Below are positions 1-9,043 of a DNA stretch of 44,226 nt, piece after piece. Origin of the DNA: an uncultured Elioraea sp. (GTDB lineage: Bacteria; Pseudomonadota; Alphaproteobacteria; Acetobacterales; Acetobacteraceae); assembly GCA_938010425.1 (NCBI GenBank), contig CALLUO010000050.1, positions 1 through 44,226 of the forward strand, given 5' to 3'. The translations under genes were made by a program, and so were the position numbers. Position 1 is the stretch's first letter; each line of letters starts with the position of its first letter. The notes beneath the pieces are model-generated. The model searched no databases. It saw only the letters and a list, made by a program, of their open reading frames with translations, and had not been told where the DNA came from.

Positions 1-309
1 CCCTCGCGTCCCGTGCCGGCGGAGGTGGCGGAGATCTTGCTCACCCGCTGTTCGATGGGCCACAGGGCTGAGCCCGTCTGGGCCGGTTTCGCAGTGGCAC
101 CAAAGCGGCTGCTGCTTGACAGTGACGCCGCGATCGCGCGCCAAGTCCAGGCCATCCCCGTCCATGCGGTGCTGACGCGGGCGATGCCGCCGAACAACCT
201 GACGGGCATGACGGACGACGAACGCCGTGTGCTGGCTGCCTGGCTCTCTTCGCCCTATGCGGGCTCTCCTCTTCGCCGTCAGCCCCAGAGCGAGGGCTCG
301 GGCGGGTAG
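1..309 (+). CDS. PuuD-like urate hydroxylase, C-terminal cytochrome c part (5' end outside window)
   Basis: The frame is open from base 1, so this is the 3' end of a longer gene. The visible ~100 residues match the C-terminal cytochrome c domain of PuuD-type membrane urate oxidases: EPVWAGFAVAPK after the haem motif, then AMPPNNLTGMTDDERRVLAAWL, where the Met is the expected axial ligand. In the family this domain passes electrons from urate oxidation to the respiratory chain. Oddly, the haem motif reads C-S-M-G-H (49-63) instead of CxxCH. The second Cys codon has become GGC, so normal two-thioether haem attachment should fail. The end overlaps the convergent dgcA by 31 nt. Family call fairly sure; activity doubtful. 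Confidence 0.7.
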   Translation, partial: PSRPVPAEVAEILLTRCSMGHRAEPVWAGFAVAPKRLLLDSDAAIARQVQAIPVHAVLTRAMPPNNLTGMTDDERRVLAAWLSSPYAGSPLRRQPQSEGSGG

Positions 310-1265
310 ACAAGCCCGCCCTCAAAACGAAGCCCGTGGTCGCGATCGCGCGCCAGCCACAGTGGCCCATCCAGATCGACAAACGCTGCCCCTTGCGCGA
401 CGAGATGCGCCGGTGCCATCGCCAGCGATGAGCCCACCATGCAGCCGACCATGACGCGAAAGCCGAGCCGCTCGGCATTTGCCTTCAGCCGCAGCGCCTC
501 GGTCAGGCCCCCTGTCTTGTCGAGCTTGATGTTGACCACCGTATACAGCCCGACGAGGCGATCGAGCGTGGCAGTGTCGTGCACAGACTCGTCGGCGCCG
601 AGCGGTACGCCCCAGTCGCGGCCACGCAATGCTTCATCCGCATTCGCTGGCAAAGGCTGTTCGAGCAACTCCACCTTCGTCTCGACCAAGGTTGGCGCAA
701 GCTGCTCCAGTGCATGGAGGCTCAGCGCTTCGTTGGCATCGACGATCAACCGCGCCTCCACTGCTGCAGCCCGCACGGCAGCAATACGCTCCGCATCGAG
801 ACCGTCGCCAGTCAGTTTGAGTTTGAGGAGCGGCATTCCCGCGGCCGCGGCCGCCGCCTCGGCCATCGCCTGCGGTGTGTCGACGGCAAGGGTGAAGGCG
901 GTCACCAACGGTGCGGGCGGTGCAAGCCCAGCGCGCTCCCACACCCGTCGTCCCGACCGTTTTGCCTCCAGGTCCCACAAGGCGCAATCAACGGCGTTGC
1001 GTGCCGCCCCGGGTCGCATGGCATGCGCAAGCCCTTCCCGCCCAAGCCCGCCGGCAATCGCCGGCCCGATCGCTGCAATCGCTGCCAGCACGTCCTCCAC
1101 CGTCTCGCCGTAGCGCGCGTAAGGCACGCACTCGCCGCGGCCGATCAATCCCTCCTCTTCGATCTCGCAGACAACCACGCGCGCCTCTGAGCGCGCACCC
1201 CGGCTGATGCGGAAAGGACGCGCGAGCGGAAACACCTCCTCGCGCACGGATAGATGGGCAACCAT
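279..1265 (-). CDS. dgcA: DgcA-type enolase-superfamily racemase/epimerase (N-acetyl-D-glutamate or dipeptide epimerase)
   Basis: 328 aa, full length for the muconate-lactonizing/dipeptide-epimerase branch of the enolase superfamily. Visible catalytic features are KLKL (Lys148 and Lys150, the KxK base), the metal ligands Asp176 (VDANE), Glu202 (LEQP) and Asp225 (GADES), and the opposite-face lysine region NIKLDK (247-250). The gene lies 14 nt downstream of dgcN on the same strand, so the two are very likely cotranscribed. In the described DgcN-DgcA pathway, DgcN acetylates D-glutamate and DgcA epimerises N-acetyl-D-Glu to the L form. Without the partner, L-Ala-D/L-Glu dipeptide epimerase would be the default name. 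Partner context favours DgcA; the substrate is inferred. Confidence 0.82.
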   Translation of the reverse strand: MVAHLSVREEVFPLARPFRISRGARSEARVVVCEIEEEGLIGRGECVPYARYGETVEDVLAAIAAIGPAIAGGLGREGLAHAMRPGAARNAVDCALWDLEAKRSGRRVWERAGLAPPAPLVTAFTLAVDTPQAMAEAAAAAAGMPLLKLKLTGDGLDAERIAAVRAAAVEARLIVDANEALSLHALEQLAPTLVETKVELLEQPLPANADEALRGRDWGVPLGADESVHDTATLDRLVGLYTVVNIKLDKTGGLTEALRLKANAERLGFRVMVGCMVGSSLAMAPAHLVAQGAAFVDLDGPLWLARDRDHGLRFEGGLVYPPEPSLWG

Positions 1266-1279
1266 CGCCTGCTCGCTGC

Positions 1280-2302
1280 TCAGATCGTGCGCAGCGCCTC
1301 GATGAGGGGTGCACAGCCCGTGCGCGCCGGATCGATCGTTGGCAAACAGAACCGTTCCGCTGTGCGTGCAATCTCTGCCATCGCCTCTTCGTCCGCCATG
1401 TGCTGGGTGTTAAGACTGATGCCGATGATGCGCGCGTGCGGATTGGTCACCCGCGCCACGGCGAGGTGCGCCTCCATGGTTTCGGCGATCCCCGGCACCG
1501 GGCGTGAGCCAAGCCCGCGCATGGTGTGCCGTGTAGGCTCATGCACCAGAACCATCGCATCGGGCTGCGCTCCCATCACCAGCCCGACCGTCACGCCGGC
1601 ATAGGAGGGATGCAGCACGCTCGCCTGACCCTCGATCACGTCCCAGTGGTCCGGTTCGTTCGCGGGGCAGAGCACCTCCACTGCGCCAGAAATGAAATCA
1701 GCGACCACGGCATCGAGAGGAACGCCCGACCCCGCGATCAGGATCCCCGTCTGCCCGGTGGCGCGGAAACTCGCCTTCATCCCAGCCTCGACCATGGCGC
1801 GATGCAGCGCAAGCGCGGTGAACATCTTGCCGATCGAGCAATCGGTGCCGATGGTAAGCAGGCGCTTGCCCGATCGTTTTTCTCCCGTTCCGACCGGGAA
1901 GCTCCCCCGCGGATGACGCACGTCATAGATGCTCTGGCCGCGCAGCCGCGCGGCCTCGGCCAGCTCGGGGATATCCGCCACGCGGTCGTGCAGGCCGGAC
2001 GCGATGTCCATGCCGAGCTCGAGAGCACGCAGGAGGAGCGGGATCCAATCGGGGTCGATCCGCCCGCCGCGGGTGGTGGTGCCAATAAGGAAGGTTCTCG
2101 CCCCGCGCGCCGCTGCCTCCTCCAGCGACATATCGGGCAGACCAGCGTCCGCTTGGCAGCCTGGCAGACGCAGCTGCCCCACACAGGCCTCGCGCCGCCA
2201 TTGCGCGACACCGACTCCCGTCTTGCCGGCGAGCTGATCGTGCGCCGCACCGAGGAAGACGAGGTACGGGGTTGGGATTGCGAAGCTGGACGTCTTGTTC
2301 AT
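1280..2302 (-). CDS. dgcN: DgcN-type DUF1611 protein, putative D-glutamate N-acetyltransferase
   Basis: 340 aa from ATG 2302. The frame stays open upstream to 2500, but that extension is Arg/Pro-rich and unlike the family, while MNKTSSFAIPTPYLVFLG is a typical DUF1611 N terminus. A phosphate-binding-loop-like motif GTDCSIGK sits at residues 152-159, the hallmark of the C-terminal P-loop part of DUF1611 (COG3367). DgcN members use acetyl-CoA to acetylate D-glutamate. The gene is first in the dgcN-dgcA operon and is divergent from the M20 pseudogene with only 74 bp between starts, so both promoters must lie in that gap. Family call sure; exact substrate inferred. Confidence 0.8.
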   Translation of the reverse strand: MNKTSSFAIPTPYLVFLGAAHDQLAGKTGVGVAQWRREACVGQLRLPGCQADAGLPDMSLEEAAARGARTFLIGTTTRGGRIDPDWIPLLLRALELGMDIASGLHDRVADIPELAEAARLRGQSIYDVRHPRGSFPVGTGEKRSGKRLLTIGTDCSIGKMFTALALHRAMVEAGMKASFRATGQTGILIAGSGVPLDAVVADFISGAVEVLCPANEPDHWDVIEGQASVLHPSYAGVTVGLVMGAQPDAMVLVHEPTRHTMRGLGSRPVPGIAETMEAHLAVARVTNPHARIIGISLNTQHMADEEAMAEIARTAERFCLPTIDPARTGCAPLIEALRTI

Positions 2303-2376
2303 AAGGCGCACGCTAAAGGCCCGCCTTGCTCCCGTCGAGACTGGACGGGGGCGCCAACGCGCGACAGGCTTTGCAC

Positions 2377-3805
2377 ATGCTTGCCCATAGCCGCGCGCGG
2401 GCGATCGAATCCGCGCTCTCCCGCTTCGACCCGGGGTGGTTTTCGCGAACGCAAGTCCCGGCTTATCGCCATCCCCTCGACGAGCGAGGATCCCGCCCAT
2501 GCTGCCGATCTCGACCGCTATCTACATGAGGGGATCGCGCCGTTATCTATAGGAGGAGATCGCGCCGTGGGTCGCGACCATGGGGTTCACCGTGGCAATC
2601 CATCCCAATCCGCAACATGGGCTGGGTCCGATTCTCGTCGCCCACCGCCACGAAGGCGAAGGCCTGGCGCGCGTGCTGTTCTATGGCCATGGTGATACGG
2701 TGCGCGGCCTTGATGAGGACTGGTCGGCGGGGCTCTCGCACAGGCGGCTGATTGAGCGGGGCGATCTTTGGTACGGGCGCAAAACGGAAGACAATAAGGG
2801 GCAGCATGCATTGGGGCTCGTCGCTCTCGAAGTCGTGCTCGCCGCGCGCGGAGACAGGCCGGCTTCATTCTCACTCTGTTGATCGAAACTGCCGAGGTAC
2901 GCGGCTCGGGCGGCTTGCGCGACTTCGTCGCCGCCCATCGCCAGGCGCTCGCCGCAGACGTCCTGATCGGCTCTGATGGACCGCGCGCGGCGAGCGATGA
3001 GCCGACCATCACCTGCAGCTTGCGCAGCATGTTCCACTTCGATCTCGTCATCCGACGCCGCGCGGGTGGGGTGCACTCCGGCCACTGGGGCGGCATCACA
3101 CGTAACCCTTCGGTAGAACTTGCGCACGCGCTGGCCACGCTCTGCAATTGCAACGGCCGCATCCTCGTGCGCGAGTGGCTTCCCTTCGCCATCCCAGCCT
3201 CGGTGAAGTCTGCCCTCGCCGGCTGCCCGGCCAGCGATGGCGGTGAGGCGGCAGTGATCGACCCCGATTGGGCAGAGCCGGGGCTCAGCCCTGCCGAGAA
3301 GATCTATGCCTGGACCGGTTTCATCGTGCTCGCCACAGTGTCAGGCAAGCCCGAGGCGCCCGTGAATGCTGTCGCCCCCGATGCCCGCGCGCATGGCCAG
3401 CTCCTCTATACGGTCGACCTTGATGCCGCCCGTTTTGTGCCGTCGTTGCACATGCATCTCGACGTGGTTGGCTTTCATGATATGGCGATCGCGAACGCGT
3501 GCGTGCGTATGGCAGCGAGCCACAGTGACCCCGACCACCCTTGGGTTCGTTTTGTCGCCGAAAGCCTCACCGCGAGCCTTGGCCGGCCACCGCTGATCCT
3601 GCCTAATGCCTCGGGGGGCCTGCCGGGTGACGTGTTTATCGACGAACTCGGCACGCTGCTCGTCTGGATCCCGCACAGCTACCATGGTTGCCGCCAGCAT
3701 GGGCCTGACGATCAGGCCAAGCCGAGGCTGCTGCGCGAAGGCATGGCGGCGATGGCAGGGCTGTGGTGGGACCTTGGCGAGGGGCGCGCGCCGCGCTGCG
3801 GCTGA
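2377..3805 (+). pseudogene. M20-family metallopeptidase/deacylase pseudogene, at least three frameshifts
   Basis: Homology to M20 amidohydrolases (acetylornithine deacetylase/carboxypeptidase type) runs through three frames. ARAIESALSRFDPGWF reads from ATG 2377; IPSTSEDPAHAADLDRYL continues in the next frame from about 2446; after a 25-bp duplication, VATMGFTV and the metal-site motif YGHGDT (His at 2688-2690) follow in a third frame. The last shift, near 2865, leads into LLIETAEVRGSGGLRDF and the rest, including VHSGHWGG and the C terminus ending at 3805. Its catalytic elements are recognisable but the product cannot be made as one chain. Next to dgcN-dgcA, the intact ancestor may have deacylated N-acetyl-glutamate (inference). 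Sequencing error is the main alternative explanation. Confidence 0.8.
2533..2568 (+). repeat. 25-bp direct duplication disrupting the M20 gene
   Basis: The 11-mer GATCGCGCCGT occurs at 2533-2543 and again at 2558-2568. Removing one 25-bp unit restores the reading frame from HEGIAP into WVATMGF, so the insertion itself is a frame-breaking event of 25 = 3n+1 bases. Confidence 0.75.
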
Positions 3806-5244
3806 TGCGGTTCGCGCAGGCCATGATTTTGCTGCTGCAAGCCTCGCCTCTTCTTGCTATCGCCATCTGCACGCTTGCGGGCCTCGATCCGCTGCGCGCT
3901 GTCCTGTTCGCGCTCGCCCTGGCCCTGCCGGCAGCCGCCGTGTCCGTCGGGGCGGATGTTTTACCCGCCCTCCTTGTCGCCGAGGCAGCACGAGGTGCAT
4001 GGCTGGCCTTGACGCCGATCGCGATCACCCTCGCTGGCCTCTTGTTCCATGCCACCGTCGCAGCGCGGGCGCGAACATCGGGCACAACGCGCGCAAAAAC
4101 CTACGTCGCGCTGTTCGATGCTTGCCTTCTGCGCGGGCCCTTCTTCGAGACCATCACCGGTTTCTCGGTCGGCGTCGTGTTCGCGCTTGGCGAACTTCGC
4201 ATGCTCGGCGTGACCGGATCGCTCGCCGGCGCATTGTCTCTTTTTTCGCAGGTTCTGATCCCCTGGGGCGGGCTGGGGCCGGGGACTGCCATCGGCGCGG
4301 CACTCGCTGGGGTTGACCCGACACGTCTTGGTGCGGCCAACGCCTGGTTGAGCGCAGTGTGGCTCCTGCTCCTTCTGGCCCCTTTGTGGCAGCTTACCCG
4401 AGCCGCCGGGTTGCCTGCCTCGCCGCGCGACAAGATGCGAAGCACTGGCACGATACTGGTCCTCGGCGGATTGCTCATCGTCACCAGCCGCTTTGTTGGC
4501 ATCGAGGCAGCGGGGCTTCTGGCCCTCGGCCCTGTGCTCGCATGGCGGTTACGCAGAGGCATGAGAGATGCGCCTGCGTTGCAAGCGGCGTTGCCTTACG
4601 TCGTATTGAGCGGAGTGCTCATCGCGACGCGCCTCGTGCCTCCTCTCGGCCAGATGCTCGCTGACATGGCTTCGTTCCGGCCATGGGATGACCTGCCGGC
4701 TCTCGCGCCTCTGCACCACCCGGCCAGCATCGTGGTCGCGGTCACGCTTCCGTTTCTGCTGAGCCTTCCGGGGCGCCGCGCGCTCCTGCTCGCGGCTTTG
4801 CGCGGCGCCGCCCGGCCGTGCGCGCTGTTCCTGGGTTATGGCGCGCTTGCCCGCATTCTCGGCGGGTCGGGCGCAGCTGGCGCGGTGGCGCGGGCCGCCT
4901 CGGCCGAAGCCGGCGTTTTCCTGCCGCTGCTCGTGCCCCTCTTTGGCGCGGCGGGTGGTTTTTTCACGGGAACCAATGTCGGGTCGAATGCTCTGCTGAT
5001 GCCGATCCAAGCCGGGCTTGCCGACCGCCTTGGCCTACCCATCGTGGTCGTCGCGGCGGTGCAGAATTTCATCGGCTCCGCTTTCTGCCTCGTCGCGCCA
5101 ATGCGGCTCGGGGCGACGGCAGCGTTGGCCGGCGACGGCGCGACAGCGGGCGCGATCGGGCGATTGATCTGGCCGGCGGCCGGGCTCGCCCTCCTTGTTG
5201 CCGCTGCGGCGATCCTGGCAGCACACCCGCTTTCGCTCTCCTGA
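3805..5244 (+). CDS. LctP-family (L-lactate/glycolate permease-like) transporter
   Basis: 479 aa, almost entirely hydrophobic with a dozen or so membrane segments. The start is ATG 3805, which overlaps the M20 stop as TGATG; a longer frame from 3763 would run inside the M20 gene. Family signs are the early segment GPFFETITGFSVG and the late motif FFTGTNVGSNALLM, close to the LctP/GlpP-type signature. LctP permeases import lactate or glycolate with protons across the inner membrane. It lies 92 nt upstream of a TRAP operon and translationally coupled to the broken deacylase, so the real substrate may be another small carboxylate. Family confident, substrate not. Confidence 0.78.
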   Translation: MRFAQAMILLLQASPLLAIAICTLAGLDPLRAVLFALALALPAAAVSVGADVLPALLVAEAARGAWLALTPIAITLAGLLFHATVAARARTSGTTRAKTYVALFDACLLRGPFFETITGFSVGVVFALGELRMLGVTGSLAGALSLFSQVLIPWGGLGPGTAIGAALAGVDPTRLGAANAWLSAVWLLLLLAPLWQLTRAAGLPASPRDKMRSTGTILVLGGLLIVTSRFVGIEAAGLLALGPVLAWRLRRGMRDAPALQAALPYVVLSGVLIATRLVPPLGQMLADMASFRPWDDLPALAPLHHPASIVVAVTLPFLLSLPGRRALLLAALRGAARPCALFLGYGALARILGGSGAAGAVARAASAEAGVFLPLLVPLFGAAGGFFTGTNVGSNALLMPIQAGLADRLGLPIVVVAAVQNFIGSAFCLVAPMRLGATAALAGDGATAGAIGRLIWPAAGLALLVAAAAILAAHPLSLS

Positions 5245-5336
5245 ACGCGCCGCGCCGCGTTGCTCCACCCCGTTCGCCTGCCTATGCTCCCGCGGTCAAC
5301 CGGGCGCCCAGCGCCACAACCAGGGAGGACGACACC

Positions 5337-6311
5337 ATGCTTCCAACGCGACGCCTCGTGCTCGGCGCGATCGCCGCTACAGCCTTTGCCACGCCCACTT
5401 TTGCGCAAACCATCGTCACCATCACCCACGCCCTGTCGCTCGACAGCCACTACGGTGCTGGCAGCCAGGCCTTCAAGGAAGTCGTCGAGCGCCTCACTCA
5501 GGGCCGCTTCCAGGTCAACATCCAGCGCAACGACAACGAGCGCGAAGCGATCGAGGCCACGCAGATCGGTACGCAGGAGTTCACCATCACCTCGACGGGG
5601 CCGGTCGGCAACTTCGTGCGCGAGGTGCTGGTGCTCGACATTCCGTTCCTTTTCCGCGACTACGCCCATGCGCGCGGCGTGCTCGATGGCCCGATCGGCC
5701 AGGAGCTGCTCGCCAAATTCACCCCGCGCGGCTTGATCGGACTCGCTTGGATGGAGAACGGCTTCCGCAACCTCACCAACTCTCGCCGTGAGGTCGTCAC
5801 CCCGGCCGACGTGCAGGGGCTAAAAATACGCACCATGGAGAATCAGGTGCACATGCGCGCCTTCCAGACGCTGGGCGCGCTGCCCACCCCGATGGCGTTC
5901 AGCGAGCTTGTGCCGGCCTTGCAACAGGGCACGGTGGACGGGCAGGAAAACCCGATCCCCGTCATCGTCGCCAACAACCTGAACCAGGTGCAGCGCTTCC
6001 TCTCGCTCACCCGCCACGTCTATTCGCCGGCGGTGCTGATTGCGAACCCAGCGTTCTGGAACCGCCTCAACGCGCAAGACCGCGCTGCGTTCCAGGAGGC
6101 GGCGAAGGCAGCGGTGAAGGCCAACCGCGACCGCGTGAGCGCTGATGAGCAGCGCGGCGTGGCGCTGCTGCGCGAACGCGGCATGACGGTGCGCACCGAG
6201 GTCGATACGGCTGCCTTCCAGGCCGCGCTTGCGCCTGCATTCGAGCAGTTCAATCGCCAGTTCGATGCCGCGCTGATCGCACGCATCCGCGACTGGAAGC
6301 CCGGCAGCTGA
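5337..6311 (+). CDS. dctP: TRAP transporter periplasmic solute-binding protein (DctP family)
   Basis: 324 aa beginning at ATG 5337 with a GGGAGGACGACACC leader region. An N-terminal signal peptide (RRLVLGAIAATAFATPTFAQ) ends near residue 23. The mature part is a standard DctP fold: HALSLDSHYG at the start, the selectivity-helix region LKIRTMENQVHMRAFQTLGA with the conserved Arg that binds the substrate carboxylate, and FSELVPALQQGTVDGQENP. It delivers an organic acid to the DctQM membrane subunits encoded next, overlapping dctQ by one base (TGATG). Substrate cannot be read from sequence. Confidence 0.93.
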   Translation: MLPTRRLVLGAIAATAFATPTFAQTIVTITHALSLDSHYGAGSQAFKEVVERLTQGRFQVNIQRNDNEREAIEATQIGTQEFTITSTGPVGNFVREVLVLDIPFLFRDYAHARGVLDGPIGQELLAKFTPRGLIGLAWMENGFRNLTNSRREVVTPADVQGLKIRTMENQVHMRAFQTLGALPTPMAFSELVPALQQGTVDGQENPIPVIVANNLNQVQRFLSLTRHVYSPAVLIANPAFWNRLNAQDRAAFQEAAKAAVKANRDRVSADEQRGVALLRERGMTVRTEVDTAAFQAALAPAFEQFNRQFDAALIARIRDWKPGS

Positions 6312-6811
6312 TGCGTAGTCTTGCCCGTGGCTTCCTGCTCCTGGAGAGGGTGAGCACGCAGGCGGCGCTCGCCGCCGCCTGCGCCGCGCTTCTCGTCGCC
6401 TTCATCGCCGGCGCATGGCAGGTGTTTACGCGGTTTGTGCTCGCACAGCCCTCGCCGTGGTCGGAGGCGCTGGTGCGCCAGGCGCTGATCTGGATGGTAC
6501 TGTTGGGCCTTGCCGGCGCCATCCGCCACGGCGCCCTGGTCGCGATCGACATTGCCCGCACAGCCTCCCGCGGCTGGTTGAGGCGTGCGATCGAACTCGT
6601 GATCCTTGCTGCCATTCTCGCTCTCTTCGGCGTGTTGTTCTGGTTCGGCTGGGCGATGGCCGAACGCGTGCGCTTCCAATCCATCGCTGGGCTCGAGATC
6701 TCAATTGCCTGGGGCTACGCTGCGATTCCGGCGGGTGCCGTGTTCGCCATCGTCGCCGCCATCGCCGCCGTCCTCGACCCGCGGCGGGACGAGGTGGCAA
6801 GGTCTATTTGA
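6311..6811 (+). CDS. dctQ: TRAP transporter small membrane subunit (DctQ family)
   Basis: 166 aa with four predicted membrane segments, the normal size and topology of DctQ. The conserved region W-x2-A-L-V-R-Q-A-L-I-W (about residues 53-63) followed by a second segment and a basic loop is typical. The start ATG at 6311 shares its A with the dctP stop, indicating translational coupling. It lies 28 nt before dctM. The subunit holds DctM and interacts with the binding protein. Confidence 0.9.
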   Translation: MRSLARGFLLLERVSTQAALAAACAALLVAFIAGAWQVFTRFVLAQPSPWSEALVRQALIWMVLLGLAGAIRHGALVAIDIARTASRGWLRRAIELVILAAILALFGVLFWFGWAMAERVRFQSIAGLEISIAWGYAAIPAGAVFAIVAAIAAVLDPRRDEVARSI

Positions 6812-6839
6812 CCGAGGATACCGACAGGGGAACTGATCG

Positions 6840-8117
6840 ATGGCCGGCACGATGCTCGCGATCATGCTCGTGCTGTTCGCGCTCTCCGTGCCGGTGGCGG
6901 TGGCGATCGGGCTTGCCGCCATCGCGGGCATTGAGTTCTACACCCGCTTCCCGCTCATCGTCGTCGCGCAGCAGGTCTATGTGGCGCTCGATCGTTTCCC
7001 GCTTGCCGCTATCCCGTTCTTTATCCTTGCCGGTAACCTCATGGAGACAGGCGGGATCTCGCGGCGGCTGATCGCTTTCGCCCGTGCACTTGTCGGCAGC
7101 GTGCAGGGGGGCCTTGCGGTCACGACCGTGCTCACCTGCATGATCTTCGCTGCGATCTCTGGCTCCTCTGTCGCCACCACCTTCGCCATCGGCGCGATCA
7201 TGATCCCCGCCCTGAAGCGGCTTGGTTACCCGGCGGGCTTTGCGGCGTCGCTGCAGGCGTCCTCAGCCGAGCTCGGCGTGGTCATTCCGCCCTCGATCCC
7301 GATGATTCTCTACGGGGTCGCAACCCAGACCTCGATCCCCGAGCTCTTCATCGCCGGTTTCGGGCCAGGCCTGCTGATTGCGGCCATGCTCTCCGCCCTC
7401 GTGCTCGCCTGGTGCCGCGTCAACGGCTGGGGACGGGCGGATGGTGAGGGGCGGATGGGTGTGCTGCGCGCCGGGCGCGAGGCCTTCTTCGCCCTGTTGA
7501 TGCCTGTCATCGTGTTGGGGGGCATCTATGGCGGCATCACCACGCCGACGGAAGCTTCCGTGATCGCGGTCGCCTATGCCCTGCTGGTCGGGCTGCTCAT
7601 CTACCGCGAGCTTCGCTTGCGCAATCTCTACGGCATCTTACGCCGTTCGGTGATCACCTCGAGCGTGATCATGTTCATCATCGCCACCGCGGGGCTGTTC
7701 TCGTGGCTGCTCAACCGCCAGCGCGTGCCCGATGCGATGGCCGAGTGGCTGGTTGACTCCTTTCGTACGCCTGCTCTGTTTCTGCTCGGCGTCAACGCGT
7801 TCCTGTTCGTGGTGGGAATGTTCGTCGAGACCTCAGCCTCGATCATCGTGCTCGGGCCCATTCTCGCCCCCGCAGCGATCCGGTTCGGCATCGATCCAGT
7901 CCATTTCGGCATCATCATGGTGGTGAATCTCGCACTCGGCATGGTCACGCCCCCATTCGGCGTGAACCTGTTTGCTGCCGCGCAGGTGGCGGAGACGGGC
8001 ATCGACCGGATGATGCGCTACCTGCCGGTGTTCATCCTCGCCGTGCTCGTCTGCCTCGGCATCGTCACCTACGTGCCCGAGCTGAGCCTGACGCTGCGGG
8101 ATCTCGTCTATCGCTGA
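6840..8117 (+). CDS. dctM: TRAP transporter large permease subunit (DctM family)
   Basis: 425 aa, twelve or so membrane segments. Family motifs include IPFFILAGNLMETGGISRRL, SGSSVATTFAIG and VVIPPSIPMILYGV (Na+-coupled substrate channel region), with NLALGMVTPPFGVNLF near the C terminus. The ATG at 6840 follows the Shine-Dalgarno-like AGGGGAACTGATCG. It completes a dctPQM operon read together with the upstream LctP-type permease gene. Its 3' end overlaps the convergent livM by 10 nt. Confidence 0.94.
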   Translation: MAGTMLAIMLVLFALSVPVAVAIGLAAIAGIEFYTRFPLIVVAQQVYVALDRFPLAAIPFFILAGNLMETGGISRRLIAFARALVGSVQGGLAVTTVLTCMIFAAISGSSVATTFAIGAIMIPALKRLGYPAGFAASLQASSAELGVVIPPSIPMILYGVATQTSIPELFIAGFGPGLLIAAMLSALVLAWCRVNGWGRADGEGRMGVLRAGREAFFALLMPVIVLGGIYGGITTPTEASVIAVAYALLVGLLIYRELRLRNLYGILRRSVITSSVIMFIIATAGLFSWLLNRQRVPDAMAEWLVDSFRTPALFLLGVNAFLFVVGMFVETSASIIVLGPILAPAAIRFGIDPVHFGIIMVVNLALGMVTPPFGVNLFAAAQVAETGIDRMMRYLPVFILAVLVCLGIVTYVPELSLTLRDLVYR

Positions 8118-9040
8118 GGCGAGCCGACCCGTTCGCCGATCAGACCTTTGGGGCGAGCAAGCAAGATCACCTGGAGCGCGAGCCCGATCAGAAACAGGCG
8201 GACATAGGCCGCGCGTGTGGCCGCCTCGCCGGGCAGCTGTGCGGCGAGCCAATCCGTCGCCGCCCACACCGCCCACACGGCAAAGGCGCCCGCCACTGCA
8301 CCCCAGTTGTTGCCCGACCCGCCGGCGATCAGCATCACCCAGACGAGGAAGGTAACGGTGACGGGTTCGAGCGCATCGGGCCCGATGAACTTGAAGAAGG
8401 CCGTCATCATGGCGCCACCAAGCCCCATGAAGGCAGCGCCGAGCAGAAAGGCGTGCAGTCGAAGCCGGGCCGGGTTCTTGCCTGCTGCCTTCGCCGCCTC
8501 CTCATCGTCACGCACCGCGCGCAGGGCGCGGCCGAAGGGGCTGTTCGTTGCGGCTTGGGCAGCGGCAAAAAGAGCGGCGAGAACAGCCCCGACCAGCAGC
8601 AGAAACGCAACCTGGCCCATCGGCGTGCCAAGCGATTCAAATGGGCGCGGAATGGCGGTGACGCCGAGCGGGCCCCCCGTCAGCCAATCCTCGTTGCGGG
8701 CAACGAGGCGGACGATCTCGGCGATGCCGATGGTGGCGATGGCGAGATAGTCGGCACGCAGGCGAAGCGCGATGGCGCCGACGGGAAACGCCAGAAGGGC
8801 TGCCGCAAGCCCGGCTGCCGGCCAAGCGAGCCACCAGGGCACGCCGAAGCCGCCGACATGCGTCGCCGACGGTTGAGCGGTGAGGAGGGCCGCGGTGTAG
8901 GCGCCAACAGCGACGAAGCCGAGCCCGCCGAAGTTCATCAGCCCCGTCAGCCCCCACTGCAGGTTCAAGCCCAAGGTGAGCACTGCGTAGATACAGGCGA
9001 GTGTGCCGAGCGTTGCGGCGTACAGGAGTGCCTGTTCCAT
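8108..9040 (-). CDS. livM: Branched-chain amino acid ABC transporter permease LivM
   Basis: 310 aa hydrophobic permease. It carries LNLQWGLTGLMNFGGLGFVAVGAYTAALL, the N-terminal LivM signature, and the coupling region (FGRALRAVRDDEEAAKAAGKN) that contacts the ATPases. It is the last gene of a five-gene LIV operon and starts 3 nt after livH stops. LivHM form the inner-membrane channel of a HAAT-family importer for branched-chain or related amino acids, amides or aromatic compounds; substrate class is not certain. Confidence 0.93.
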   Translation of the reverse strand: MEQALLYAATLGTLACIYAVLTLGLNLQWGLTGLMNFGGLGFVAVGAYTAALLTAQPSATHVGGFGVPWWLAWPAAGLAAALLAFPVGAIALRLRADYLAIATIGIAEIVRLVARNEDWLTGGPLGVTAIPRPFESLGTPMGQVAFLLLVGAVLAALFAAAQAATNSPFGRALRAVRDDEEAAKAAGKNPARLRLHAFLLGAAFMGLGGAMMTAFFKFIGPDALEPVTVTFLVWVMLIAGGSGNNWGAVAGAFAVWAVWAATDWLAAQLPGEAATRAAYVRLFLIGLALQVILLARPKGLIGERVGSPQR

Positions 9041-9043
9041 GTC

